The notes beneath the pieces were generated by a model. That model was not told the origin of the DNA. It saw nothing but the letters and a program-made list of their open reading frames with translations, and did no database searches. Source: CAZUMJ01 sp964621605 (lineage in GTDB: Bacteria > Actinomycetota > Acidimicrobiia > Acidimicrobiales > Iamiaceae). From it: DNA of 13,385 nucleotides. The translations under genes were made by a program, and so were the position numbers. The DNA lies in the NCBI GenBank assembly GCA_964621605.1, contig CAZUMJ010000054.1, positions 1 through 13,385 of the forward strand. Direction: 5' to 3'. Below are positions 7,390 to 12,751 of the stretch, in pieces (position 1 is the stretch's first letter; each line of letters begins with the position of its first letter).

Positions 7390-8994
7390 CTATTGGCCGT
7401 CTGCTCCCTCGCAAGCCTTCACCTTCGGCTCCACCCCGGCGATGGTGATGAGTCGCTGGCTCCCGAAGCTGATGCCGCCCTGGCGTTGGATCTGCCCGAG
7501 GTTGAGGGCCCTGAGGAAGAAGTTGATGACTGCCGCAACCGGTTTTGGCATCGAGTACCCGACGCCGTACCCAAGATCCATCGTGTAGGTGGCGCCTTTG
7601 CACTTGACGATGGCGAGGTCGGACCCGTTGAGCAGGGAGATCCCGTTGATGAAGCTGAAGTACGGGCCGAACGCGAATCCCCCGGCCCCGAGGCCCACCA
7701 GGACACGGAACGAGTACGCGAGCACGAAGCTGTTGATGCCGATCGACGGCCCGTTGATCGAGTCGACCAGGTTCTTGCGGGTGTGGAACCCGACGGGTGC
7801 GTCGACCCCCAAAGAGCCGTGGTCGTAGCCGATGCCGATGTCGCCGCCGAAGGAATAGTCACCGCCAAATTTCAAGGTGGCGTTCTTCGCGCTGAACCCG
7901 CTGCTCACGATGAACGTCTGGCTGAATTCCACGTCGAAGGGGAGGCCGAGGACGTAGACCGGGATGTGGAAGTCGACAGGGAGCGGCAGCACGTAGTGGA
8001 TGTTCCCGGTGATGCCGAGCGTGCTTCCCGCCTGGAAGTCGAAGCTGATCCCCGTCGCTCCGTGGAGGGAGACCTTGGCCGTCTGGACCCCTGACGGCGT
8101 GACGACGAGGTCCGCCCGGATCGACGGGCGATCGAGGTACAGCCTCGCCTCGCCGTGGACCTTGGTGCCGTTCTTGTCGTACGCGATCTCGTAGCCGAAC
8201 CCGTTCGACCCGCTCAGCGGGTACGTCTTGAAGTCGTTGATCGGCACGACGGGGTAGTTCGGCGCCGAGGGCGGAAGCGTGCCGGGAGGCCTCGGAACGT
8301 TGGGCACGGGTGCCGGGTCGTCAGCATCCGCACGAAGGGATACGGGCTCTGGAGCGGTCGCACGTTGCGACAGGTCGGCAGGCTGGACCTGCGGCGCACC
8401 GGGCGACGCATAGGCGACCGTTGTCGGCGTTCCGCTCGAGCTGTCGGCCTGTTCGCCCGCTGACGTGCCGTAGGGGATGGCCGTGTTCGGCACCCCGAGG
8501 CTCGCGACGACCTGAGATGGGTCGAGCTTCTGGTCGATCGAGATGTCTGCCTTCTTGATCAGGTCGGTCAGCTGGATCGGCCCGATGGTCACTGCCACGT
8601 TCCCGTCGACCTTCTTGACGGCGAGCACCCGGCCAACCCCATGGCCAGTGGCGAACATGATCTTTCCGGGAGTGAGGCGGTCGACCCCGGCAGCGTGCCC
8701 GTCCAAGGTCCACGTCAAGCCATCGGCACTCACGGATCGAACGCTCTCGGCGCCGCCGCCGGTCATGATCACGTCGGGCTGGTACGTGACCTTCGGGTTC
8801 GGGTGCGGCGACCCTCCGTAGCGGTACTCGGCGGCCGTGAGCCCCTTGATCCGCGACGGGGGATTCGAGCTCGGTCCCTGCGAGCTGGAGCCAATGACCG
8901 AGGAGTGCCCCCCCGAGCAGGCCGCGGTCGCGACGAGCGCGACGCCGATCAGCACCGCTCCGATCCGATGTGTGACAGGACCCCGATGGCGCAC
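7390..8994 (-). CDS. lipoprotein of unknown function
   Basis: A 534-residue protein with a lipoprotein signal peptide: basic start (MRHRGPVTHR), hydrophobic stretch 11-25, and lipobox VATAAC with Cys26 as the lipidated residue. It should be anchored on the outer face of the membrane. Residues 27-50 are a Ser/Pro/Gly linker. Residues about 70-160 form a small domain (IRSVSADG-like SVRSVSADGLTWTLDG, then GKIMFATGHGVGRVLAVKKV and VAVTIGPIQLTDLI). Residues 177-250 are Pro/Ser/Ala-rich and probably disordered. Residues 251-530 are a Gly- and aromatic-rich, beta-strand-rich domain with alternating hydrophobic pattern, and Cys465 and Cys528 could form a disulfide. I do not recognise a named family and see no catalytic motif. 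The GTG start is set by a strong Shine-Dalgarno (GGAGGTGA) 6 nt upstream. The giant regulator follows after 30 nt, so this is likely the first gene of a two-gene operon. Confidence 0.85.
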   Translation of the reverse strand: MRHRGPVTHRIGAVLIGVALVATAACSGGHSSVIGSSSQGPSSNPPSRIKGLTAAEYRYGGSPHPNPKVTYQPDVIMTGGGAESVRSVSADGLTWTLDGHAAGVDRLTPGKIMFATGHGVGRVLAVKKVDGNVAVTIGPIQLTDLIKKADISIDQKLDPSQVVASLGVPNTAIPYGTSAGEQADSSSGTPTTVAYASPGAPQVQPADLSQRATAPEPVSLRADADDPAPVPNVPRPPGTLPPSAPNYPVVPINDFKTYPLSGSNGFGYEIAYDKNGTKVHGEARLYLDRPSIRADLVVTPSGVQTAKVSLHGATGISFDFQAGSTLGITGNIHYVLPLPVDFHIPVYVLGLPFDVEFSQTFIVSSGFSAKNATLKFGGDYSFGGDIGIGYDHGSLGVDAPVGFHTRKNLVDSINGPSIGINSFVLAYSFRVLVGLGAGGFAFGPYFSFINGISLLNGSDLAIVKCKGATYTMDLGYGVGYSMPKPVAAVINFFLRALNLGQIQRQGGISFGSQRLITIAGVEPKVKACEGADGQ

Positions 8995-8999
8995 AGCTC

Positions 9000-9005
9000 A
9001 CCTCC
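9000..9005 (-). promoter_or_regulatory. ribosome binding site fixing the GTG start of the lipoprotein gene
   Basis: The minus strand reads GGAGGTGAGCT directly before GTG at 8994. GGAGGT is a near-perfect anti-16S match at good distance, which favours this GTG over any downstream start and keeps the basic n-region of the signal peptide. Confidence 0.8.
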
Positions 9006-9056
9006 ATTTGAAGGAACCGAACAGCAGTCGGTGTGGCGGCGACCTGGGCGGTCATT

Positions 9057-9083
9057 GCGCCATCCCGGCGGGCGCCATCCCGG
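9057..9083. repeat. 12-bp tandem direct repeat upstream of the lipoprotein operon
   Basis: GCGCCATCCCGG occurs at 9057-9068 and again at 9072-9083, a period of 15 bp. It lies 63-89 nt upstream of the lipoprotein start in the only space available for its promoter. Direct repeats here are compatible with an activator site, for instance for the LuxR-type regulator encoded in the same operon, but that link is inference. No convincing -35/-10 pair was found between the repeat and the GTG. Confidence 0.5.
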
Positions 9084-9136
9084 TCGGATGGGCGAGTGCG
9101 CGAGAGCGTAGGACACCAGTTGCCGGAATACTTGTC

Positions 9137-9156
9137 GCGCCCCGTTTCGCGGGCGC
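9137..9156 (-). terminator. hairpin after the ArsR/SRPBCC pair
   Basis: GCGCCC (9137-9142) and GGGCGC (9151-9156) form a 6-bp GC stem with an 8-nt loop. The hairpin begins 5 nt after the stop codon of the AHSA1 gene (9162-9164) in the minus direction. There is no T-tract, so an intrinsic terminator is plausible but not certain. Confidence 0.4.
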
Positions 9157-9161
9157 GGAGA

Positions 9162-9647
9162 TCAGCCCAACGTGCGCAGGAGCTCGTCGAGTTGGCCGAA
9201 CGTCTCTGCAGCGGCGTCCGCGGCGCCGCCCTCGGCGTCGAGCGCTTCCTTCGACGGGAACAGCTCGCTCATGACGAGCAGGGTGCGGCCGTCGCGCTCC
9301 TCGAACGTGACGGTGGTGACGGAGCCGCCCTCGCCGCCTTCTTCGTTGGTCCAGACGATGCGCGACGGGGGAGTGACCTCGATGTAGCGGCCGAAGAAGT
9401 CCATCCCTTCGCCGAAGTTGAGGCGGTAGGTGCCGCCGGTGCGCACGTCCATCTCGCAGGCGTGCAGCGTCATGCCGGTCGAGCGCGGCACCCACCAGCG
9501 CTGGAAGAGCTCAGGCGTCGACCATGTCTTGAAGACGAGGTGCGCCGGTGCGTCGAACCAGCGGGTGACGACGACCTCGCGGTCACTCGGTCGCGTCACG
9601 GTCGTGGGGTTCGCAGCGGCGGCGTTCTCGTTGCTGGGTGTGTCCAT
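9162..9647 (-). CDS. AHSA1/SRPBCC-domain protein
   Basis: A 161-residue soluble protein of the SRPBCC (START-like) superfamily, AHSA1/Aha1-C branch. A disordered tail (1-20) is followed by the usual order: VVVTRWFDAPAHLVFKTWST (26-45), ELFQRWWVP (46-54), a middle part with MDVRTGGTYRL (66-76) and FFGRYIEVTPPSRIVWT (84-100), strand VTTVTFEE (110-117), and the C-terminal helix about 133-160 with ETFGQLDELL. Members have a hydrophobic cavity and their ligands are mostly unknown; in bacteria they often sit next to an ArsR regulator, as here. The start is set by AGGAGA 6 nt before the ATG. The first 65 nt overlap the end of the arsR-type gene in another frame, suggesting translational coupling. 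The long acidic/Gly loop about 101-109 is within family variation. Ligand and physiological role cannot be read from sequence. Confidence 0.9.
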   Translation of the reverse strand: MDTPSNENAAAANPTTVTRPSDREVVVTRWFDAPAHLVFKTWSTPELFQRWWVPRSTGMTLHACEMDVRTGGTYRLNFGEGMDFFGRYIEVTPPSRIVWTNEEGGEGGSVTTVTFEERDGRTLLVMSELFPSKEALDAEGGAADAAAETFGQLDELLRTLG

Positions 9648-9990
9648 TGGGCTTCTCCTGCTGGGTGAGTTCCTCGATGATCTGGTCGAGCTCGCGGAAG
9701 CGGGCGTCCCAGAGGCGGTGGTAGCTGTCGATCCAGGCCGTCACCTCGTCGAGACGGCGGTTGCCGATGCGGCAGTAGCGCACCCGGCCGACCTTCTCGG
9801 TGACGACGAGCCCTGCGTCCTCGAGGACGCCGACGTGCTTGCGCATGCCGGTGAGGGTCATGTCGAACTGCGCGGCGAGGTCCGAGATCGACGCCTCGGA
9901 GCGGCCGAGCTGTTCCAGCACGCCGCGCCGGGTGCCGTCCGCCAACGCGGCGAACGAGGCATCCAGGGCGGCGGTCGCATACTGAACCAT
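9583..9990 (-). CDS. ArsR-family winged-helix repressor paired with SRPBCC protein
   Basis: A 135-residue DNA-binding protein. Residues 9-30 (LDASFAALADGTRRGVLEQL) are the typical first helices of ArsR regulators. Residues 34-62 contain the helix-turn-helix, with SISDLAAQFDMTLTGMRKHV leading into VLEDAGLV, and residues 62-75 form the wing (VVTEKVGRVRYCRI). WIDSYHRLWDARFRELDQII (86-105) is the C-terminal helix typical of the subgroup coupled to AHSA1 genes. There is no Cys-rich metal site; the Cys at 73 and 126 are not in a metal-binding pattern, so metal sensing is unlikely. The frame is open to 10026, but the start at 9990 fits the domain start and the promoter. The last 22 residues are highly charged and overlap the next gene, so they are probably tail. 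The palindrome covering its start codon and -10 is almost certainly its own operator, implying autorepression of both genes. Confidence 0.9.
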   Translation of the reverse strand: MVQYATAALDASFAALADGTRRGVLEQLGRSEASISDLAAQFDMTLTGMRKHVGVLEDAGLVVTEKVGRVRYCRIGNRRLDEVTAWIDSYHRLWDARFRELDQIIEELTQQEKPNGHTQQRERRRCEPHDRDATE

Positions 9991-10003
9991 TTGGTTCAGT
10001 ATG
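9978..10003. promoter_or_regulatory. 26-bp perfect palindromic operator of the ArsR/SRPBCC operon
   Basis: CATACTGAACCA (9978-9989), a TT centre, and TGGTTCAGTATG (9992-10003) form a perfect inverted repeat with 12-bp arms. It covers the minus-strand -10 (CATACT at 9998-10003), the transcription start, the ATG and the first four codons of the ArsR-type gene. A dimeric winged-helix repressor bound here would block both polymerase and initiation. The arm sequence ACTGAACCA is AT-richer than everything around it. Confidence 0.85.
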
Positions 10004-10026
10004 TCGCGTGGCTCGGGGTGCCGCAA
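9998..10026 (-). promoter_or_regulatory. leaderless promoter of the ArsR/SRPBCC operon
   Basis: On the minus strand TTGCGG (10021-10026) serves as -35, followed by a 17-bp spacer, CATACT (9998-10003) as -10, and 7 nt to the ATG at 9990. Both spacings are identical to those of the propeller gene promoter. There is no Shine-Dalgarno. Confidence 0.55.
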
Positions 10027-10089
10027 GGGGGCTCACGGGTTGCCACCGGGCGCGGCGGCCGTGCTGGACGTGCTGGACGTGCCGGCCGC

Positions 10090-10195
10090 GCTGGCCGCGC
10101 CGGACGCCAACTCGGTTGTCGGTGCGAGGCCGGCGTGCTGGAGGTGCTGGCCGCGCCGGACGCCAACTCGGTTGTCGGTGCGAGGCCGGCGTGCT
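10090..10195. repeat. two exact 50-bp direct repeats, period 56 bp
   Basis: The sequence 10090-10139 recurs without mismatch at 10146-10195, with a 6-nt spacer between copies (GGAGGT). Each copy contains ACTCGGTTGTCGGTGCGAGG. The unit length is not a multiple of three, so it is not a protein repeat. The region lies in the 217-nt space between the divergent ArsR-type and DJ-1 genes. The second copy supplies the -35 and spacer of the DJ-1 promoter. A shorter GCTGGACGT repeat lies just upstream (about 10064-10081). Confidence 0.9.
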
Positions 10196-10207
10196 TGCAT
10201 CCGGGGC
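10172..10207 (+). promoter_or_regulatory. putative leaderless promoter of the DJ-1/PfpI gene
   Basis: TTGTCG at 10172-10177 (4 of 6 to TTGACA), a 17-bp spacer, TTGCAT at 10195-10200 (weak -10, lacks the second-position A), then 7 nt to the GTG at 10208. Geometry matches the two better leaderless promoters in the window. The -35 and most of the spacer lie in the second 50-bp repeat copy. Confidence 0.35.
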
Positions 10208-10828
10208 GTGGACGACACCCGACGCCGCCTGCTCGCCATCATGTTGTTCGACGACGTCGAGGAGCTCGACGCCGTCGGGCCGTGGGAGGTGCTCGCCTAC
10301 TGGACCCGCACGTGGCCCGACGACGGCTTCGAGGTGTGCTGCGCGTCGGCCGACGGCCGCCCGGTCCGCGCAGCGAAGGGCCTGGAGATTGGTGCGCACC
10401 GAAGCTTCGCCGACATTGCCGCTGCCGGCGCGGTAGGCGAGCTGGCGATGCTGCTGCACCCCGGTGGCCAGGGCACGCGGCCCCAGCTCCGCGACGACGC
10501 CTACCTCGCGTACGTGCGTGCCCGCGCGGCTGAGGTCGACCTCCTGGCGAGCGTGTGCACCGGGTCGCTTGTGCTCGCCGCGGCGGGTCTGCTGCGCGGC
10601 CGTCCCGCGACCACCCACTGGGCGTCGCTGGAGTTGTTGGCCGAGCTCGACCCCACTATCGAGGTGCGCGCCGAGGACCGCTTTGTGGACGATGGCGACG
10701 TCCTCACCTCTGCGGGTGTCTCGGCCGGCATCGACCTGGCGTTGCATCTCGTCGCACGCCTCGCGTCGCCGGAGCGTGCCCGCCAGGTGCGCCGCGGCAT
10801 CCAGTACGACCCGCAGCCGCCGGTCTAG
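10208..10828 (+). CDS. DJ-1/PfpI-family protein (glutamine amidotransferase-like fold)
   Basis: A 206-residue soluble protein of the DJ-1/PfpI superfamily, closest by eye to the isonitrile hydratase-like / AraC-N-terminal branch. Residues 8-16 form the first strand (LLAIMLFDD). DAVGPWEVL (21-29) carries the conserved Glu27 of the active site. HPGGQGT (84-90) is the glycine-rich loop. The nucleophile elbow is SVCTGSLVLAAAGLL with Cys117. THW (136-138) follows in the usual place (RPATTHWASLELLAEL), and TSAGVSAGIDLALHLVARL (167-185) is the conserved C-terminal helix. All key residues are present, so it is probably an active hydrolase or hydratase, or a stress protein; the substrate is not predictable. 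It lacks the AraC-type HTH seen in longer relatives. GTG is chosen because the first beta-strand begins 7 residues later; the Met 12 codons in would cut that strand. Upstream in-frame sequence is only repeats. Confidence 0.85.
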   Translation: MDDTRRRLLAIMLFDDVEELDAVGPWEVLAYWTRTWPDDGFEVCCASADGRPVRAAKGLEIGAHRSFADIAAAGAVGELAMLLHPGGQGTRPQLRDDAYLAYVRARAAEVDLLASVCTGSLVLAAAGLLRGRPATTHWASLELLAELDPTIEVRAEDRFVDDGDVLTSAGVSAGIDLALHLVARLASPERARQVRRGIQYDPQPPV

Positions 10829-10959
10829 GTGCAGGTCCAGGCCCAGGTCCAGGTCCGGCCCACCCCAGGCAGCCGTCGGTCCAGGTCCGGCCCAGGTGGC
10901 CGTCGGTCCAGGTCCCCCACCCCCGTCGTTCTGGGCACCGATTTTGCCCAGAAATGCAC
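10829..10959. repeat. repeat-rich intergenic tract left of the assembly gap
   Basis: Directly after the DJ-1 stop, short units built on GGTCCAGGTCC recur: GGTCCAGGTCCGGCCCA at 10846-10862 and 10878-10894, and GCCGTCGGTCCAGGTCC at 10872-10888 and 10899-10915. The tract is strand-biased and reads open in several frames only because of its composition. It ends in the 55-bp element that is repeated on the other side of the gap. No gene is seen here. Confidence 0.8.
10929..10953. repeat. hairpin element, left copy
   Basis: TTCTGGGCA (10929-10937) and TGCCCAGAA (10945-10953) make a perfect 9-bp stem with a 7-nt loop (CCGATTT). An identical hairpin sits at 11084-11108 on the other side of the gap. 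It could be the transcription terminator of the DJ-1 gene or part of a dispersed REP-like family. Confidence 0.6.
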
Positions 10960-11059
10960 NNNNNNNNNNNNNNNNNNNNNNNNNNNNNNNNNNNNNNNNN
11001 NNNNNNNNNNNNNNNNNNNNNNNNNNNNNNNNNNNNNNNNNNNNNNNNNNNNNNNNNNN
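10960..11059. other. assembly gap, 100 N
   Basis: Exactly 100 N. The 55 bases before it (10905-10959) and the 55 bases after it (11060-11114) are identical, so the true sequence may be a collapsed tandem repeat or a simple overlap of two contig ends. Its real length is unknown and may be zero or negative. Confidence 0.97.
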
Positions 11060-11083
11060 GGTCCAGGTCCCCCACCCCCGTCG

Positions 11084-11163
11084 TTCTGGGCACCGATTTT
11101 GCCCAGAAATGCACCGAATCGGTGCCGAGAACGGCTGGGATGCACCGAATCGGTGCCGAGAAC
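11084..11163. repeat. inverted and direct repeats upstream of cysS
   Basis: The hairpin TTCTGGGCA/TGCCCAGAA (11084-11108) is followed by two exact 24-bp direct repeats, 11109-11132 and 11140-11163, 31 bp apart. Each contains the palindrome CACCGA-A-TCGGTG. The motif TTCTGGGCACCGATT (11084-11098) recurs in inverted orientation as AATCGGTGCCGAGAA at 11117-11131 and 11148-11162 with one mismatch, so the whole is a family of alternating inverted units. It has no coding potential. It resembles REP-type intergenic repeats; no transposase is nearby. Confidence 0.8.
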
Positions 11164-11289
11164 CAGGGGCGGCGAGGCAGGGCCGGGTCGGGCGGAGCAG
11201 GGGCGGCGGAAGGGCAGGGGCGGCGGCCGGGCAGGCAGCGGTGCGGGGCAGGGCAGCGTGTCGGGCCGGGGGACACCGCGGCACGCCAC
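11164..11289 (+). other. G-rich tract with G-quadruplex-forming pattern upstream of cysS
   Basis: The plus strand has extreme G bias with three AGGGGCGGCG units. At 11180-11203, runs of three or more G are separated by 2, 2 and 7 bases, which meets the usual G3+N1-7 quadruplex pattern; further G-runs continue to 11272. It is non-coding and lies immediately before the cysS promoter region. Confidence 0.5.
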
Positions 11290-11303
11290 TAGCGTGACGG
11301 CCC
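11290..11303 (+). promoter_or_regulatory. putative leaderless -10 of cysS
   Basis: TAGCGT (11290-11295) fits TAnnnT and lies 8 nt before the ATG at 11304. No Shine-Dalgarno precedes the ATG. No good -35 exists at 17 bp; GGGACA at 11270-11275 is only 14 bp away. The support is therefore spacing by analogy with the other leaderless genes here. Confidence 0.3.
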
Positions 11304-12656
11304 ATGCTGCACCTGTTCGACACCGCCCAGGGCAAGGTCGTCCCGTTCGAGGCGCGCGATCCGGGACGGGTGTCGATGTACGTGTGCGGCCCCACGGTCT
11401 ACGGCCCACCGCACCTCGGCCATGGCCGCTTCTCGCTGGTGTTCGACGTGCTGCGCCGCTACCTCGCTTGGGCGGGAAACGACGTCACCTACGTGTCGAA
11501 CATCACCGACATCGACGACAAGATCATCGGCCGGGCCGCGGAGGAGGGCCGCACCCCCGAGGCGGTGGCGGCCGAGTACGAGGCCGTGTGGTGGTCGGCC
11601 ATGGACGCCATCGGCGTGCAGCGCCCCACCCACGACCCCCACGCCACCGACTACGTCCCGCAGATGGTGGATCTGGTCGAACGCCTCGTCGCCGCCGACG
11701 CCGCATACGAGACGACCGACGGGGTCTACTTCGCGCCCGCGGTCGTGGCCGACTACGGCCTATTGGCCCGACAGTCGCTCGAGTCGTTGCGCGCGGGGGC
11801 GCGCGTCGAGGCGACCGACGAGAAGCGCTCTCCCGTCGACTTCGCGCTCTGGAAGAAGGCCAAGCCGGGCGAGCCTGCCTGGCCTTCCCCGTGGGGTCCG
11901 GGTCGTCCGGGGTGGCACACCGAGTGCGTGGTGATGTCGCTCGCGCTCCTCGGCGAGGGCTTCGACATCCACGGTGGTGGGCACGACCTCGCCTTCCCCC
12001 ATCATGAGAACGAGCGTGCCCAGGCGCTGGCCGATGGCAAGCAGTTCGCGCACGTGTGGGTGCACAACGGGTTCGTCGAGGTCGCCGGCGAGAAGATGTC
12101 GAAATCGCTCGGCAACTTCACGAACCTGGTCGACCTCATCGACCGCGTCGATCCCCGCGCCTACCGCGTGCTGGTGCTGCGCTCGCACTACCGCTCGCCG
12201 ATCGATGTCACCGAGGCGACCACGGCCGACGCGGTCAAGGCACTCGACCGCCTCGACGCCTTCGCCCGCCGCGTGCGTGCGTTGCCCGCGGCGTTGCCCG
12301 ACACGGGGGTCATGGGTCGGTTCGTCGCTGCGATGGACGACGACCTCGACACCCCGGGGGCGATGGCGGTGCTGTTCGAGGCAGTCCGTCAGGCCAATTC
12401 CTGCCTCGACGACGCCGACCCCGTGGCGGCGGCCCCGTTGGCGGCGGCGGTGGCCGAGATCGCCCGTGCGGTCGGGTTGGTGCTCCACGCGGACGCCGCC
12501 GAGGTCCCCGAGGCGGTCCAGGCGCTCGCCGAGGCCCGCGATGCGGCGCGTGCCGCGCGCGACTGGGCCGCGGCCGACGCCGCCCGTGACGAGATCCAGG
12601 CGTTGGGGTTCGTCGTGGAGGACTCGGCCGACGGCACGGTCGTCCGACCCGCCTGA
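11304..12656 (+). CDS. cysS: cysteinyl-tRNA synthetase
   Basis: A 450-residue cytoplasmic class I synthetase that charges tRNA-Cys, close to the usual 460 or so. MYVCGPTVYGPPHLGHGRF at 25-43 holds zinc ligand Cys28 and the HIGH-equivalent HLGH (37-40). TYVSNITDIDDKII (62-75) is the conserved continuation. Cys208 (GWHTECVVM), His233 and Glu237 (DLAFPHHENE) complete the zinc site that recognises cysteine. EKMSKSLGN at 263-271 has an exact KMSKS loop. The C-terminal part (about 305-450) is the helical DALR-type anticodon-binding region. The start LHLFDTAQGKVVPFE and the full C-terminus separate it from the related mycothiol enzyme MshC. All catalytic residues are intact. It stands alone, with repeats before it and an acyl-CoA dehydrogenase with its own promoter after it. 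Its last codons are partly duplicated downstream. Confidence 0.97.
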   Translation: MLHLFDTAQGKVVPFEARDPGRVSMYVCGPTVYGPPHLGHGRFSLVFDVLRRYLAWAGNDVTYVSNITDIDDKIIGRAAEEGRTPEAVAAEYEAVWWSAMDAIGVQRPTHDPHATDYVPQMVDLVERLVAADAAYETTDGVYFAPAVVADYGLLARQSLESLRAGARVEATDEKRSPVDFALWKKAKPGEPAWPSPWGPGRPGWHTECVVMSLALLGEGFDIHGGGHDLAFPHHENERAQALADGKQFAHVWVHNGFVEVAGEKMSKSLGNFTNLVDLIDRVDPRAYRVLVLRSHYRSPIDVTEATTADAVKALDRLDAFARRVRALPAALPDTGVMGRFVAAMDDDLDTPGAMAVLFEAVRQANSCLDDADPVAAAPLAAAVAEIARAVGLVLHADAAEVPEAVQALAEARDAARAARDWAAADAARDEIQALGFVVEDSADGTVVRPA

Positions 12657-12698
12657 GCGCCCGGCGCAACCCGTCTGGGCACGGTCGTCCGATCCGCC
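12633..12698. repeat. 21-bp near-identical direct repeat spanning the cysS 3' end
   Basis: 12633-12653 (last codons of cysS, encoding GTVVRPA) recurs at 12678-12698 with one substitution (20 of 21 identical), 45 bp downstream and outside the gene. CCGCC-ACGGA-GGCGG just after the second copy makes a short hairpin (about 12694-12708) that could help termination. Confidence 0.75.
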
Positions 12699-12751
12699 AC
12701 GGAGGCGGCCTGGGCGCAGGGCAGCAGCTTCGGCGCCCCCTTCGCGGGATT

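Noticed and set aside
7393..8094. 233-codon plus-strand frame opposite the lipoprotein gene
   Set aside because: Acidic, featureless antisense shadow; the minus strand has a lipobox and strong ribosome site.
10090..11163. Possible CRISPR array because of several short direct repeats
   Set aside because: Only two copies per repeat type, spacers of 6-7 bp, different repeat families side by side, no cas genes.
9596..11395. A 599-codon minus-strand open frame running through the N gap
   Set aside because: It crosses the gap and the repeat tracts, reads the DJ-1 gene backwards and merges into the ArsR-type gene in the wrong frame; no protein motif of its own.
10829..12007. Plus-strand open frame beginning in the GGTCCAGGTCC repeats and continuing into cysS in a different frame
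   Set aside because: The translation is repeat-derived (Gln/Arg/Pro/Gly) and then a shifted shadow of cysS.
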